Program-made: the position numbers and the translations under genes | In this document: piece by piece, positions 13,429 through 53,836 of the stretch | Layout of the letters: the number at the start of each line of letters is the position of its first letter | How positions within the stretch are numbered: the first letter of the stretch is position 1 | Notes under the pieces: generated by a model | What the model saw: the letters and a program-made list of their open reading frames with translations, nothing else | Database searches by the model: none | What the model was told of the DNA's origin: nothing | From: Carya illinoinensis | Lineage: Eukaryota > Streptophyta > Magnoliopsida > Fagales > Juglandaceae | Length of the DNA: 64,000 bases | Assembly (NCBI RefSeq): GCF_018687715.1 | Contig: NC_056758.1 | Location: 41,394,467-41,458,466 of the forward strand | Reading direction: 5' to 3'

Positions 13429-13752
13429 TACTGCACACTGATGCCTGTGATGCGGATAAATGTGCTAGTTTCATTGTTAAAGGCGAGGCCTTGGTATTGT
13501 CGTTATCTTTGGCTAAAATAATTTCGAAACTTTAGCTTTTTGCATGTGCTCGAGTGTTTGAAATTTGGATTTTTGTTTGAGTTGTGCATTTAGGCAGATT
13601 TATTTCTGTTCTAAGGTTGGTGGTAGATTTAGGTGGAGCTATCGTGGATGCTGCCAAATCGAGTTCCAAAGCCACTTGGGGAAAGCTTCTTTCCCAGTGC
13701 TCTCAATCAGCAAATCCATGGAGATGAAAGAATTACTTTAGATTTGCGTTGG

Positions 13753-13755
<3 letters not shown>

Positions 13756-13827
<72 letters not shown>
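13756..13827. repeat. (CT)n microsatellite
   Basis: Uninterrupted CT tract of about 70 bases. Confidence 0.95.
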
Positions 13828-13829
<2 letters not shown>

Positions 13830-14260
13830 CGCTTCGTTGAACACATTTTTAATTTTTTTGTACAAATCCGAATGTAAATTTGTGTAATGGTTTGACAAAT
13901 TTTTTTTCTTTAGATCTACATCTACACCCTTTCTGAAATTGTTTGAGGATTTATTTTATTTATTTATTTATTTATTTATTTTTGTAGATTTTGTTTCGAT
14001 TTGGTTTAGTTCCATCATTCCATGTATATGGGTATGATTTAGAATCTTCAGAGGAGTTTATTTTTTACTAGATCTAGACATGTTTTACAAATTATTTTCA
14101 GATTCGGTTTGGTTTGATGTATATGGGTATATTTTCTTCTTTAGATCTATATATATTACCGATGGTTTTTGAATTTTCTTTCTTCTCGTGTACCAGTGTG
14201 AATTTCCTTTGTTCTTATTCCTGGAATCGTTGATAGAAATCAAGTTTTGATTAGCGGCCC

Positions 14261-14466
14261 GAATTGGTTACACAAAACCAAAAAATTCATCTTATTTTAT
14301 CTCAACTCATTATTACAACTTTTTCAAATCTCCATACAAAATATAATAAACAATTTTACTTTTTCAAATCTCAATATAAAATTAATATTACAAAATTATA
14401 TTATAATAATATTTTATTCATTACTATTTAAAATATCTCATTTTATCTCATATGTGTAACTAAATA
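14261..14466 (-). mobile_element. GATGAGATG-type MITE, copy a (inverted)
   Basis: The ends read GGTTACACA and TGTGTAAC. Read on the minus strand, the interior matches copy b at 14,583-14,780 almost from end to end, sharing words such as AATAAAATATT, TTTATTATATTTTGTAT and GAGATTTGAAAAA. No protein is encoded; the open frame across it is only AT-rich MITE sequence. Confidence 0.7.
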
Positions 14467-14582
14467 GGACTCACAAAATTTTGTGATAAAAGCAAGGGCA
14501 AAAGAGAAGAAAAAAATGGACACAAAACCATAAAAATGTAAAAAGAAAGAAAAAGTTACTCAGTGAGCAAACAATTAGGCTC

Positions 14583-14790
14583 CGTTTGGTTACACAGATA
14601 AGATGAGATGAGATGAGATGTTTTGAATAGTAATTAATAAAATATTGTTATAATATAATTTTTGAATATTAATTTTGTATTTAGATTTTAAAAAGTTAGA
14701 TTGTTTATTATATTTTGTATTGAGATTTGAAAAAATTGTAATGATGAATTGAGATGAGATGAGATGAAATTTTAGAACAAAATGATGCGT
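14583..14790 (+). mobile_element. GATGAGATG-type MITE, copy b
   Basis: Starts CCGTTTGGTTACACAGATAA, then GATGAGATGAGATGAGATG, and ends in a second GATGAGATG block. It is the direct-orientation partner of the copy at 14,261-14,466, about 120 bp away. A diverged relative lies near 63,232-63,400. Confidence 0.7.
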
Positions 14791-17650
14791 TTTGAATGAA
14801 ATTCTGTATTCATCCATCGATTCACACTTATTTAATAGAGAGAGATATATATATTGAGAAAAAAGTTTTTAAATAACGATAGATCTATATAATTTTTTTT
14901 ACAGTTATTTTAGAATTTATTTTATAATAATTAATATAAATATATTAATTCTTTAAAAAACAAATTTTAATTTAATAAAAATAGTTTTTAATTTTTTTAA
15001 AAAAATTATAGAAGAGTTGTTAGCTAATTTTTTTCCGAATTCATTTAGTACCAACTTACCAACCAACCCCTCTTTGCTGGCGCTGGACCATACAAAAAGC
15101 CCAGACATAGAATATATCGATTCCAGTGTCCCCCGACGTACACTGCAGCTATTTGTCACGGGAAGACGAAACCCTTATGGTTTCTTATCATGTAATAGCA
15201 CTCACAACGGGTTATCTAAAACTCAGATTTTTGTATAATTTTTAGAAAATAGTCTGAAAACGGCGTCCAATGGATGATCTATTTCATCTGTAAAATCCAT
15301 TTCGCTACAGGACCACCGCTACATCTAGCGGTAACTGTATAGGAATGTAAATGATTTTTTATTCATTTCTCTCTCATCTATGTAATTCCCTCGCCTCTGA
15401 TTTAATTAATTTTCATTTCAACCTCTGAAGCCATCAGTTTATTTCGCGCGTCTTCCCTTCCTTGCCCATCTGCCTTCTGCTCGTCTCCCATCGTGTGAAT
15501 GAGAGCTGCTTCAAATCTCCACATTCCAGTTCAAGCATTAGTGGGGTCACAGTTGCCTTCTACTCGTCTTCTCCGACAAGTCCTTGTCGCAACTCCTATT
15601 CCGAAATGTCTGTTGGTGGTGCGCGTAGTAGTAGGTATATACCATACTCTATTTTATTGAATTAATTTATATTTTAGTTTTTAACTTATAAATTTAGATT
15701 AATTTAAAATAAAACATAATTATATGACATTGTATATAGAGAGATATTGTAAATATCAAAAGATATGAGAATTTTTTATAGTTAAAGAAAATATTTGAAA
15801 TGAATAAAAAGGAATAAAAAGTATAATATTTAAATAATATGAAGAAAAAATAGATAAACTGATGTATGATATATTGTAAAAGTTAGTATGTAAAATAAAA
15901 AAAATAAATTTTAATAATATATTTTAAAAAATAAGATGAAAGAGTCATTGCTCTAACCTCCTTCCTACCTTGGAGTCAAATCTCAACTCATTAGGAGTGT
16001 TTTATTTTCTTTGTATGTAATTATTATCTAATAAGTGAGGCCTATCATAAATAGTAATTACAATGGAAGCCATCCTGATATCTTCTTAAAAGGAAAAAAA
16101 AAAAAATCAAATATAATTTTCTGATGATCTGTACGTAAAAGCGTGAAATGATCACTACTTTATTTTTCTGGACAATCATATATTAAAGCAAGCGATTTGT
16201 TATATACAGTAATCAGATGCAGTCGACGTGCAGTCGGCTGTACAGAATGAATAAAAAAAATTATAAAATTTTTTTTTTATATTCAAGAGGACTTACATGA
16301 ATTATAAAAAGTTATAAAAATAATTTTTTTTTATGTAAGTTCTGTATTAATTTTTTTTTATAACCGACTGCACGCCGACTGTATCTACCAACTCTAAAAA
16401 ATATTTCTCTTAAAGGAAACAATTACTGGTGGAGTCAGTTTTTCCCACTTTCTTAAGTATCAACCAACCTACCTAGCTACCCACTTCATTTCCCATTCCC
16501 TCACTTCTTCTTTGAACGCCGAAAGAGCTCGTGTGCGTACGTCCTATTCGTCCTGCTGGGAAGTCATTAATATCAATAGCTCATTTACTTCTCTGGGAAA
16601 CGCAGAACAAACCCACCCCCACACTTCATTAATCATATCCATTCTGAGCCATTCATTTAACTTCGCTTCCAAGACTACATACACGTAGTGATCGAATTGA
16701 GTGCTTGACAATTATTATTAACATATATATAGCTACTAATTCACGCATTTTTATGCCTCTTAATTATCTGTTTTTGGAAGCTTTCTCGAAAGCTTTAGGT
16801 GGATATGGCACCATGCACCTCCAAAATCAGTATACGTACGTACTTATCTATCTACAAAATGCTACAATCATGTAATGACGTAATTGCCATTATTGTTCTC
16901 GTGTGGATTACGATGATCTTATCCATACTATTTTTCTTCACGCTTATCATGTAGGAAGCAAAGGTGATGCAGTACATATATCGATCGTAACCATGCAGAA
17001 ATCGGGAAATTTTGTTAGCTAGAGCCTAGAGGACACAGTACTGCATGACGAAAATATGTTGAAAATGGAGTTATATTATTAAAGGGATATATTAGAGATT
17101 GGCATTGTAGGTGTTCGATCCTAATAACATTATCGTTCTCTAGGTATCCCACAAGTTATCAGCAACAACAACATCAATCTTTAAAAACCGAAAAATTTAT
17201 ACGAATCGGCATATATAACTTGATAATTATGAAAGATGACGACTGGCAACTCCTACTAAACCCTCATAAATTTTGGTGGTTGTTTGTTCAGTTTGAATCG
17301 AAGGTCAGATCGATGTAATTAAGTTGCTCCGCTCCATGTCTAGTGCCCATATTTCCTTGGTCCAAATTTGGAGCAACTGACAACTGCTTTTGTTTAATTT
17401 TCATGTCATGTTTGCTAGCTAGTACGTACCTCACGCCGTGAAGTGTTGAACACAACTACAAATTAAGCTTCAAAACATATGTCGTTCATGACGTTCGTAC
17501 GTTTGTTTACTGTTTTACTCGCCGACTCTCTCCTTCTCTTTCTCCACCTGTCCCAATTGACATTAAATGAACCTAAAGTGAGTGAGCCCGGGGCAGTTGA
17601 AGTAATTAAGCCGGTTGATATGCATGATACTACTGGTAGCTAGCTATACA
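14791..17650. other. Intergenic, upstream of the BURP gene
   Basis: AT-rich, with a MITE at about 16,200-16,400. The block 15,440-15,640 is less AT-rich and looks like leader sequence. It contains an ATG at 15,606 and a possible donor (AGTAG|GTATAT), but I see no second exon, so I do not call a gene. Confidence 0.45.
16200..16405. mobile_element. GCAGTCGG-type MITE, copy 1
   Basis: The inverted ends contain AGATGCAGTCGACGTGCAGT on the left and, read on the minus strand, AGATACAGTCGGCGTGCAGT on the right. Between them are A/T runs that are themselves self-complementary (AATTATAAAA and TTATAAAAAG words). The exact borders are uncertain by about 10 bases. Related copies lie at about 20,205 and 63,510. 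Confidence 0.75.
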
Positions 17651-17680
17651 TTAATGAATCTTCTCCACAACAATTTCCCT

Positions 17681-17687
17681 TATAAAT
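17681..17687 (+). promoter_or_regulatory. TATA box of the BURP gene
   Basis: TATAAAT lies 76 bases upstream of the start codon at 17,763. With the usual 25-35 base spacing, transcription would begin near 17,715, giving a short leader of about 50 bases. Inferred from sequence only. Confidence 0.5.
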
Positions 17688-17762
17688 TTCCAACCTGAGA
17701 GAGCTCTTCTATTCAGGTCTTGTTCTCCCTTTACATTTTCCTTTCTTACAATCCACAGCTTA

Positions 17763-19158
17763 ATGGAGATCCATTTCTTTTGCCTTTTCAGCTTTCTCAC
17801 TGTAAGCTTTATAGTCTTTCTGTAGGCTTTTCTTAATTCTGATTTCAATGTTTTTTATAATGTTTAAAGAAAATTTAGATTCCTGTGATTTAAATGCTTT
17901 TTTATGATTTAAACGAGTTTTTGTATTTTGTAGCTTGCATTGGTGGCGAGCCATGCTGCTCTGACTCCTGAAGATTACTGGAACTCCGTGCTTCCAAGCA
18001 CTCCGATGCCTAAAGCCATCAGTGATCTTCTACAACCTGAAGGTTGGTATATACAATCTGAGAGGAGAGGAACTCTTTAATTAACATATTTTCCACTGAC
18101 GAAGTAATAGTACACTTCTGTCCTCATATTTCTTTTATCTGGAAGTTGAATGAGCATTTCCGAGTTATGGAAAATCTCTTATCTTCTAAGGTCTACTAAC
18201 TCATGTTGCTAATGATTATGCAGACCTGAAGGATGAGAAAAGCACTTCTGTCAATGTAGGGAAGGGTGGCGTAAATGTTGATGCAGGAAAAGGAAAGCCA
18301 GGAGGTGGCACCCACGTGAATGTTGGAGGCAAAGGTGTCGGGGTAAACACGGGAGACTCTGGGAAGGGAACCAATGTCGGCGTTGGCAAAGGAGGAGTGT
18401 CTGTGAACACTGGTCACAAGGGAAAGCCTGTGAATGTTAGAGTACAACCAAAGGGAACTCCGTTCCAATATCAATATGCTGCCACGGAGAACCAACTCCA
18501 TGATGATCCCAACGTAGCTCTTTTCTTCTTGGAAAAGGACTTGCATCCTGGCACAAAAATGAATTTGCTCTTCACTAAAGACTCAAACGAAGCAAGTTTT
18601 TTGCCCCGCCAAGTTACTGAATCAATTCCCTTTTCGTCTAACAAGCTGCCAGAGATCCTGAACACGTTTTCAGTGAAACCCAGATCAGTAGAAGCTGACA
18701 TGATGGAGAATACAATTAAATTATGTGAAAAACCGGGCATTAAAGGAGAGGAAGTATACTGTGCAACATCATTAGAGTCGATGGTCGATTTCAGCACTTC
18801 CAAACTCGGAAAAAATGTCCAGGCAATATCTACAGAGGGGGGGAAAGAAAGCCAGATGCAGAAGTATACCATAGTACCAGGAGTGAAGAAGATGGCGGGC
18901 GACAAAGCTGTTGCATGCCATAAACAGAGCTATGCATATGCCGTCTTTTACTGCCATGAAACCAGTACCACAAGGGCTTACCTGGTGCCATTGGTGGGTG
19001 ATGATGGGACCAAAGCTAAAGCTGTAGCAATATGCCATACAGACACATCAGCATGGAACCCAAAACATTTGGCCTTCCAAGTTCTCAAAGTTAAGCCAGG
19101 AACTGTTCCTGTCTGCCATTTCCTTCCTGAGGATCATGTTGTCTGGACAGCCAACTAG
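17763..19158 (+). CDS. RD22-like BURP-domain protein
   Basis: Three exons: 17,763-17,801, 17,934-18,042 and 18,224-19,158 (361 codons with stop, 360 aa). All introns have GT/AG borders and the phases fit. The N-terminus is a hydrophobic signal peptide split by intron 1, followed by the short conserved segment YWNSVLPSTPMPKA. Next comes a Gly/Val/Lys-rich repeat zone (residues about 55-115, words such as VNVGKGGVNV and VSVNTGHKGK) like the TxV repeats of RD22 proteins. The BURP domain starts at about residue 135 (ALFFLEKDLHPG). It shows the four CH pairs with exact spacing CH-X10-CH-X25-CH-X25-CH and ends HFLPEDHVVW. RD22 proteins are drought- and ABA-responsive, secreted, cell-wall-associated proteins; the length (Arabidopsis RD22 392 aa) fits. 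The precise role here is inferred from the family. AATAAA at 19,318-19,323 is a likely poly(A) signal. Confidence 0.93.
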
Positions 19159-19317
19159 AATTCTCTAGGACGTTTTCACTTGTGATGGTTATTTGGATTG
19201 CGACAGTACTTTGAAACTCTCTTTTATGTACTTCGATACTAGCTAGGCTGCTACATTTAGTTACCATACTAAATGTTTGATTCTACTATAGTTGTGTATG
19301 ATGCATATGTATACATT

Positions 19318-19323
19318 AATAAA
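19318..19323 (+). terminator. Poly(A) signal of the BURP gene
   Basis: AATAAA lies 160 bases after the stop codon, with further AATAAA-like words just downstream (TTTAATAAAATG). This is the expected distance for a plant 3' UTR. Confidence 0.55.
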
Positions 19324-19349
19324 TATTTAATAAAATGTATCCTATGGTT

Positions 19350-22150
19350 TTTTTGTGCCGTTTTCAATCTTCAATGGCTGGGTGGTGAATCAACGTAGTG
19401 TCTTGTAAATGGCAAACCAATAGAAAGATCGTACTCGAGTCCTTTTGCTTCATAGATTCATGAAGCACCCGACCAACCTCCTCTCAGGTTTGTACTGACA
19501 AATTTATAACACTCATCTTTCGTCCAACAGACAAAAACATGCCAAATGGAAGGCATACCATACCTTCCACGGGCCGGACGCAAACCTAGTGCTAGCCAAG
19601 TCTCATAAAAGCTATGGAAACCACCACTGCATGGAGGATTATCACATCAATAATCTGGTCGGTCGATATTTAAGGTCAACATAATTTAATGATAGATCGA
19701 ACACATGATGTGCCATGATCAATTCGTTACACTCCTTGAGTTGTTTAAAATCACATGGCAACCATACTGCAAACTAAACGAAACTGTGGAGAAGATATAC
19801 CTTAACGCATTAATGCTTCAACGGGCCGTACGTGTCATATTTCCATTTGCTGTCTGTCTTTGCAACGGAAAATGGAAAAGGTTAATTTTGTCTATTTATT
19901 TTGACTGCTGATGTATTTTAATTTATTATTATTTCTTTTACCTAATAATTAAGAAAATAAATATTAATTTATTAATGTACTTTTTTATCTTTTAAAAATA
20001 TGTAAATATATTAAAAAAATTAAAAAATAGTATTTAATCTACAGGGCACGCCCAACGATGATGGCTGGGCGGAACGACTCAATGAAAAATAGGAGGCCTG
20101 TCATCCCTCCGGAACCTCCAAAAATGTAATAACTACCTACGTACCCGCCAAAGGCCACAACACTATGCCTATGAATGCGATTATTTTTGGAGTGGATTTA
20201 GAAATGATTTGTGCAGTCGGTAAATGTAGTCGGTATGCAGTCGTTTTAAAAAAAATAAATTAATATGAGATTTATATAAAAAAAAATTATTTTTATAATT
20301 TTTTTTTATTCATTCTGTACAACCATGAAAAAAAAAATATTTTTATAATTTTTTTTATTTATTCCGTACAGTCGACTACATACCGATTGCATTTACCGAC
20401 TGCGTCTAGCAAAGCCCTTCTTCAAGAGTGCCACCTTATGCCATTTAGTAGTCAGATTTGGGATTCATGATAGGATGGACCACAGCAATTCTCACCCACT
20501 GAGCACATTTTCAAGAATAGATAAGGTTTACTTTTCCCTAAGAATGACTTACAAACAACACAATCGAAGTCTATTTTTAAATATTTTTTTTCAAACCTTT
20601 AAGATAGTTCAACTAGTCAAGTTTTGAATTTGTTTTTTAATAATTCCCAGTTTGAGTTTTTTCAAAATCACTAGAGGTTTACCTGACCATTAATTATAAA
20701 GTCTCGTATAATTAATCGAAATACACGCAAGCTGGTCCGGATACCATGAATATAAATAAAATAAAAATTTAAAAAAAAAAATCTTTCTAAATAGAAGTCA
20801 CTCCTTAGTAAATAGTTCTATATCACAATTATCTCTCTCTTTTTTTTTTTTCTCCGTGCCTCACATTGTTTTTGGTTACCTTTATAGTTTCCATATTAAC
20901 TATTTTGAGTACGCAGTCCATCTTTTAAGTTCATGATGAATAAAGAAAAGGATAAATATGGAATAAGAATAGGTCTTACCCGTTTAGCAAATTTTAAGCT
21001 TTTTTTTAGAGAAAATACACCTTCCAATTACATGAGTTTCCTAAATAATATTAAAAGAACTGTCCAATGTAAGAGACAAAAAGGAAATTCCTTGCTTCCC
21101 CGCTAGCTGCCACGTTCAGTTTCTCACGGCCACGACTTTCTTAGCCCTGGTTGGATACTTTGAACTTTTTTAAATTGTAATATTTTATTAAATTTTAAAA
21201 AATAAGAGAGAGAAAATTGGGAAAAAATATTATAAAATTAAATAATTATTTGCTTACAATTATGTAATATAATTATTGTTTTAAAATTTCAAAAATTAGT
21301 AATTTTTTGTATTTTATTTGAGAATTTAAAAATTTTATAATCATTAAGTAATGATCAGATAAAAATGTTAAAAAATTTGAAATTAAAAATATTTTATATT
21401 TAAATATTATGTAATGTTTGGAAAGAAAATATTTAAAAATAATTGAGAACAGTTGTGTGGCCAAACGAACTTTCAAAAGAATGTGCCACTAAAACTAGCT
21501 GCATTTACGAGAGCACATGAACCATATGAAGAGAACCACACATCAACTGCATGATACACAAACATCTTTTAAGCCTGTTTAGGGTGACAGCAACCTTTTC
21601 TTTTCTTTTTTTTCCCTGAAAGATAAAAACAGTTTTATTACCAAAATTGAGTACGTAACACAGCTAAACTTCCTCTACCGTCCTCCCAAAACAGAAGAGA
21701 AAATAAGATACAGGCATTCTGAAAGACAAAAACTACAACATTAATATAAAAAGAATTGGACTGATAATGTTATATATTACGTTCTATTTATATTATACCA
21801 TTCATATTACAGTGTTAGATGCGTTATTATTCATCAACCCTTAAAGGAGGTGATGAACATTGCTCCATCTGAGGTGGAAAAGTGGTATATATACAGCATA
21901 ACTCAATGGCCAATGCCCAATGCTGACATTTTTTTATTGCGAGGGGAAAAAAAAAAAAAAACTCGTGAAACAAGAAATTCTTTCTGTGACATCACAGCTA
22001 TCACATGGTTTTTATTTTTTCATTTTTCATTTATCCTTCTCAATGTGAGCATCTTTTCTTCCGAATGGCATAGGTGACATTCCGGATGATAACAAGGGCA
22101 GCTAAATCCGAATGCATGATTTTGCTCCATATATTTATAGAACAGAAGCA
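19350..22150. other. Intergenic between BURP gene and TEBICHI, no gene seen
   Basis: AT-rich and repeat-bearing. Contains a GCAGTCGG-type MITE (about 20,206-20,412). An AT-rich stretch at 21,143-21,475, with ends near TTGGATAC and GTGTGGCCAAAC, resembles another MITE. Open frames at 19,705 and 21,850 have no recognisable content. Confidence 0.5.
20206..20412. mobile_element. GCAGTCGG-type MITE, copy 2
   Basis: The left end reads GTGCAGTCGGTAAATGTAGT. The right end read on the minus strand gives ACGCAGTCGGTAAATGCAAT, so the inverted ends match over about 35 bases. The interior is A/T runs. It belongs to the same family as the copies near 16,200 and 63,510 but is rearranged inside. Confidence 0.75.
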
Positions 22151-22695
22151 ACCCAAGGAAATATGCCCTTTTTCAGAGCTCTGCGTGAATGGCACAGCGA
22201 ACACAAGCTATGTCAGGAGCTATGCCAAAACTTTGCTCCTGAATGAGCAAATGATCCTTTGTGCCATCCAGGGAATCAAACTGTGCCTTGGATTTACTAG
22301 CATAAACCCTGCAGATAAAAGGGTTTCGAAGAATCAAACTGTCCCAGGGATGTTCAAACCTCTCAAATATCTTCTTTCAAAGCAAAACTTCCCAATGACA
22401 GCCCATATAGAACAAAACTCAAGTGATTCAATTGAGTCGTAACACCTTCTGCATGACTAGAAAAGATAAGATGGCTGCCCTGTGTATAAAGAGTTAAACC
22501 TGGCATGAGAATATGTGACGGGATGTGCTAATTAATAACTAAGAAAACTGATGATTGGTATTTAACTCGATCAAAATTAACATACTGCTTCAAATGTCCA
22601 TCAATCAGCCCCATTGAATGTCATGACACACTTCTGTTTCCTTTGCCAGAATAAAACCTCCACCTAGAATTCACGATCAGGCATAATAGCTCATC
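22151..22695 (-). other. Probable 3' UTR of TEBICHI
   Basis: This stretch follows the TEBICHI stop codon on the minus strand. It is less AT-rich than the neighbouring intergenic DNA. The plus-strand open frame 22,074-22,442 has no recognisable domain. I place it as 3' UTR by position only; the poly(A) site is not identified. Confidence 0.4.
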
Positions 22696-50176
<27,481 letters not shown>

Positions 50177-51925
50177 GATCAAAGACGTAAGTTTAGGATC
50201 GGTCCGCGAAACCCTGGCTGTTTCGCCGCCGCGTGCTCTCGTTGCGACGTCGCGGAGGTGGAGCCAATTTGAATTCTCATTCGCAAACTCGGTGTGGATG
50301 CATAGTAAAAGCGCTTTTCTTAGCGGTCTCACCTTGTCAATCTTGAAAATTTTGCAAAGGCGCCCTCTTCCTTTTATATATTTCCATGACGAGGTCTTTC
50401 GAGGAGAATTCTTTTCTCTTGGCTAATTTTTCGTACAAAATTTATAATTAAATCCTACTTTTCTAACGATACGAGACTGATGGGAAATGGCTAATGCTAC
50501 TCACTCTATTATATTTATCATTAATGTAATTGTGTTTTTTTTAATATTTTTAAATATTTTAAAAGATATATACATAAATTTAATAATAATTACTTTCTCA
50601 ACTATTGAAAAATAAATAAAATAAATAAATAGTCAAAATGAGGGACAATGGAGCCATTTAGCATTTCTCTTTTCCATATGTGAGGATTGTGAGGACAACC
50701 CCGCTAGCCGCACTCCCTTTTTTTTTAGAGCATTGCTGTTCTGCAGTATATATCACATTTTTTTTATTTTTTTTAAATTAATTAAATTCTTATATTCATC
50801 ATCTTTACATTACATATTTATTAAATAAAATTAAACATGTGGTATATAGATGATTAATAAAAAAATTCTTCTTTTTAATCTATTTTCTAAAATAAAAACG
50901 TAAACATGTTTTATTTTCACTTCAAAATATAAGCCTTTTTTAATAATCTTGCCTCTTTCTATAATTTTCTTCCTTTTTATTGTTTATTATTTTCTTTAGC
51001 TTTCTGATATTTGGATTTTTAAAACTATTTTTTGGGGTTTTGTTGAGGATTTTCTTTCCTACGTTGGACGGTACACGTTAAATGAGTTATTTTGAATGTT
51101 TTGTACGTAAGTTTTCGGATTTCTATATTTGGACTTATTTAGATCATTTCTATTTTTTTTTAAATATATTCATCATCTTAATTTTTATTATTTTCTCATG
51201 TGGTATTAGATGATAGGTTTATAAATAAAATATAATAAATAATCTTCAATCATTTAATATTATATCATAAGATAATGGGATGATGATGAGAATTAAAATG
51301 ATGAGAATTAAAATAACGAGTAGTGTTACTCTTTTTTTAATTCTCAGCATGGGCGAAACAAAATAAAGTTACAAACTAAAATTAAAATAATCAGCGGTGT
51401 AAATGATTGAAATTCCATTCTAACCTGAATATCCAACTCAATTATGAGTGATTCATTATTGTAAAACAATTATTATTTTTTAAACATAAATTTTATATAT
51501 AATTATTTTTACATATTTTTTATATATTACATGTAATTAACTACGTCACTTTTTTAATATAAAATTATTATTTTGACCAATCACCTTAATATAAACCCAA
51601 AACACTTTACCCTAGCTTCGATCTATCAAAAATTAACAAATCAATTTTAAAAGCTTAAAATCCATTTATTATCTCAAATTAATCAACCATTCTTCCACTG
51701 AAAAATACATACATTTTATGTTATTTTAGTTTATTCAAGTTTTAAAATTGACACGTGACATGATTTTTAAATTATTAAAAAATAACCTATAACAGTAATC
51801 TAATTCTAGTTCTTAAAACACATCGTGATTTCTCTTAAAAATTATAGTATATATGACTTCTTCGTCTTGTTAGACTAAAAACTATATATTCATTTCATTG
51901 TGGTGAAACTGATATTAAATTATGA

Positions 51926-52985
51926 AAATGAAACTTATTTGCATATATCTAAGATGTACAAACTTCATTTAGATGATCTTTTGAATAAAATTAGATCAAT
52001 TAGTAGAGAAAGATGCTTCTTCGTGATAATTATTAAATAGAAACCACCCCATCCTCTCTATAAATCATCTCCAAATCAAAATCTGTGCAAAGGAGGAAAG
52101 AGTTTCTTCCCAACCTCATTTATGTTTCATCCTTCCTCCATCTCCTCTCTAATTTTCTTCTTTTATTTTATTTTTTTTTTTGGTTTTTTTTTTTAGGGCT
52201 AAGTATGGTGAAAGGCTGATATGTTGCTCTCCAATGTTTAGCGACTACCACGCATCCTACCACAGGTTTTCCAAGACATTGATCATTCAGATAGGCGAAG
52301 AATTTTACAAAACAGCACTATGTGTGAGCCACACACATAATCCAAAGTGGGCGTGTAAAAACCACGTGCCACGTGCTATTCTGCCATCGCGCATGACTTT
52401 TCTGGGTTTAAGGCCACCAATTACTTCAGACTTGACTAACCATCATACTCTCAAGATGGTGTGTGGCTTTCACACACCATCATAATCTTTTTATTTGTAA
52501 TTTATTTCTTCCAATGTTGAAAATGTGAATCTATTTTTTTTAAGATATAATTTATTTTTTCTATGTATCTTTAATTTATATTTTATCTATTGTTTTAGAC
52601 AACCAAAAAAAAAAACATAATCCCTTTGACTTTTATCTATAGAGTGTGTCTCTTGAACTTTTGTCTATATCTTGTATCCTCTACTCCGTTTTAAGCAGAG
52701 TATATGGAGTTTGTTAACTTTATTTTATTAGAGTTGTATTATCTCTCAAATAGTAGTTTGTAGAGATTTACAGCATGGATTAAACCATGTTAGTCATAGT
52801 TGTGTATTGAAGAGTTATTAATGTTGTAGTTGGCTTGTAATATATATTTCATATCAAAATTGTGATAATATGTTTTATAAAAAAAATGAAACTTATTTGC
52901 ATATATCTAAGATGTACAAACTCCTTGTAGATGATCTTTTGAATAAAATTAGATCTATTAGTAGAAAGTTTACTTCTTCTTGATA
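51926..52985. repeat. Direct repeat pair, about 100 bp each, 0.86 kb apart
   Basis: 51,926-52,029 and 52,884-52,985 are nearly identical (shared words GAAACTTATTTGCATATATC and GATGATCTTTTGAATAAAAT). The segment between them contains a palindrome-flanked block at 52,311-52,490. No LTR-type TG...CA ends or internal coding sequence are visible, so I leave it as an unclassified duplication. Confidence 0.75.
52311..52490. repeat. Segment flanked by two TGTGTG palindromes
   Basis: The left palindrome is TGTGTGAGCCACACACA and the right one GGTGTGTGGCTTTCACACACC. Between them is a tandem CACGTG pair (CCACGTGCCACGTG at about 52,362). The segment is GC-richer than its surroundings and may be a short mobile element; its class is unknown. 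Confidence 0.5.
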
Positions 52986-53836
52986 CTTACTTTTTTCAAA
53001 AACTATGAAAAGAATTTGTACTTCTTAAATTTAGTAATAATTTGTTTTAAACACGCAAAATTTCTATTAATAGATTCTGAATGTATAAAGCTGTCGAGAT
53101 ATACGGCTCGGAAAAATTCAATTTATAAATATCGAACATGTAAAGTAAGGTTACGTCACCCTAACGATAACGTATTAATAATAAGAAAAAAGTTATTCAA
53201 TTTAAAAGTTAGTATGAAAATGCAGTATTTTTTTTTTTTATTTGTTGCAAAGTTAAATTTATTAGTTTTGTAATAAATCAAAGTCTATATTACTAATATA
53301 AAATGTGTATCAATTTTTGAAGGGAAAATAAAGAATTATTTGTAATACATTGAGTTAAAAGTAAGAAAAATGATATAGTTACTATTTCACTATAATTTAT
53401 TTATTACTTTTTTTATATTTGATTTTTTTTTAATTTTTAATTTTATTTAATGATTAAGGAAGTGAATATTAATAAAGTTATATTTTTTTTAAAATTTTTT
53501 TTAATGATTAAGAATATTAAAAAAAATAAAAATAAAAAAACTTATAATACACTTAAATAATAAATAGATAATAATAAAATAGTAAGTCTATCACTGTTCT
53601 AAAAGTAAAGGGGTTCGAAAATAAAATAAAATCCGAGTCCTTTCATACTAGGATTCCAAACCTAGGAGCTACGGATAACCAATATTTATAGCGGCTTTAG
53701 CCCACTTGTTTTAAGCGGTTCTGACTTCAGTTATACGATTGAAAGGTCTGGGCACGGGAGAGAATCGGACGGTTGTACGGTAAATTCAGTACGTGCGCCT
53801 GCCGTCGATTGGGCTTCGGGTTCAGTGGAAGAAGAG

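Larger units (their letters stand above)
50430..53830. other. Intergenic, MITE-like repeats, no gene seen
   Basis: Very AT-rich. A MITE-like unit at about 50,480-50,680 has inverted ends AAATGGCTAATGC and GCCATTTAGCATTTC. AT-rich units with the word TAGATGAT recur at 50,745-50,875 and 51,165-51,345. A direct repeat pair lies at 51,926-52,029 and 52,884-52,985. The frame at 52,180-52,485 lies partly in a palindrome-flanked segment and is not convincing as a gene. Confidence 0.5.

Noticed and set aside
18196..19038. Minus-strand frames across the BURP gene
   Set aside because: Shadows of the coding strand; the plus strand has the complete BURP domain with exact CH spacing.
22074..22442. 122-codon plus-strand frame
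   Set aside because: No recognisable family; it lies opposite the probable 3' UTR of TEBICHI. Not enough support for a gene.
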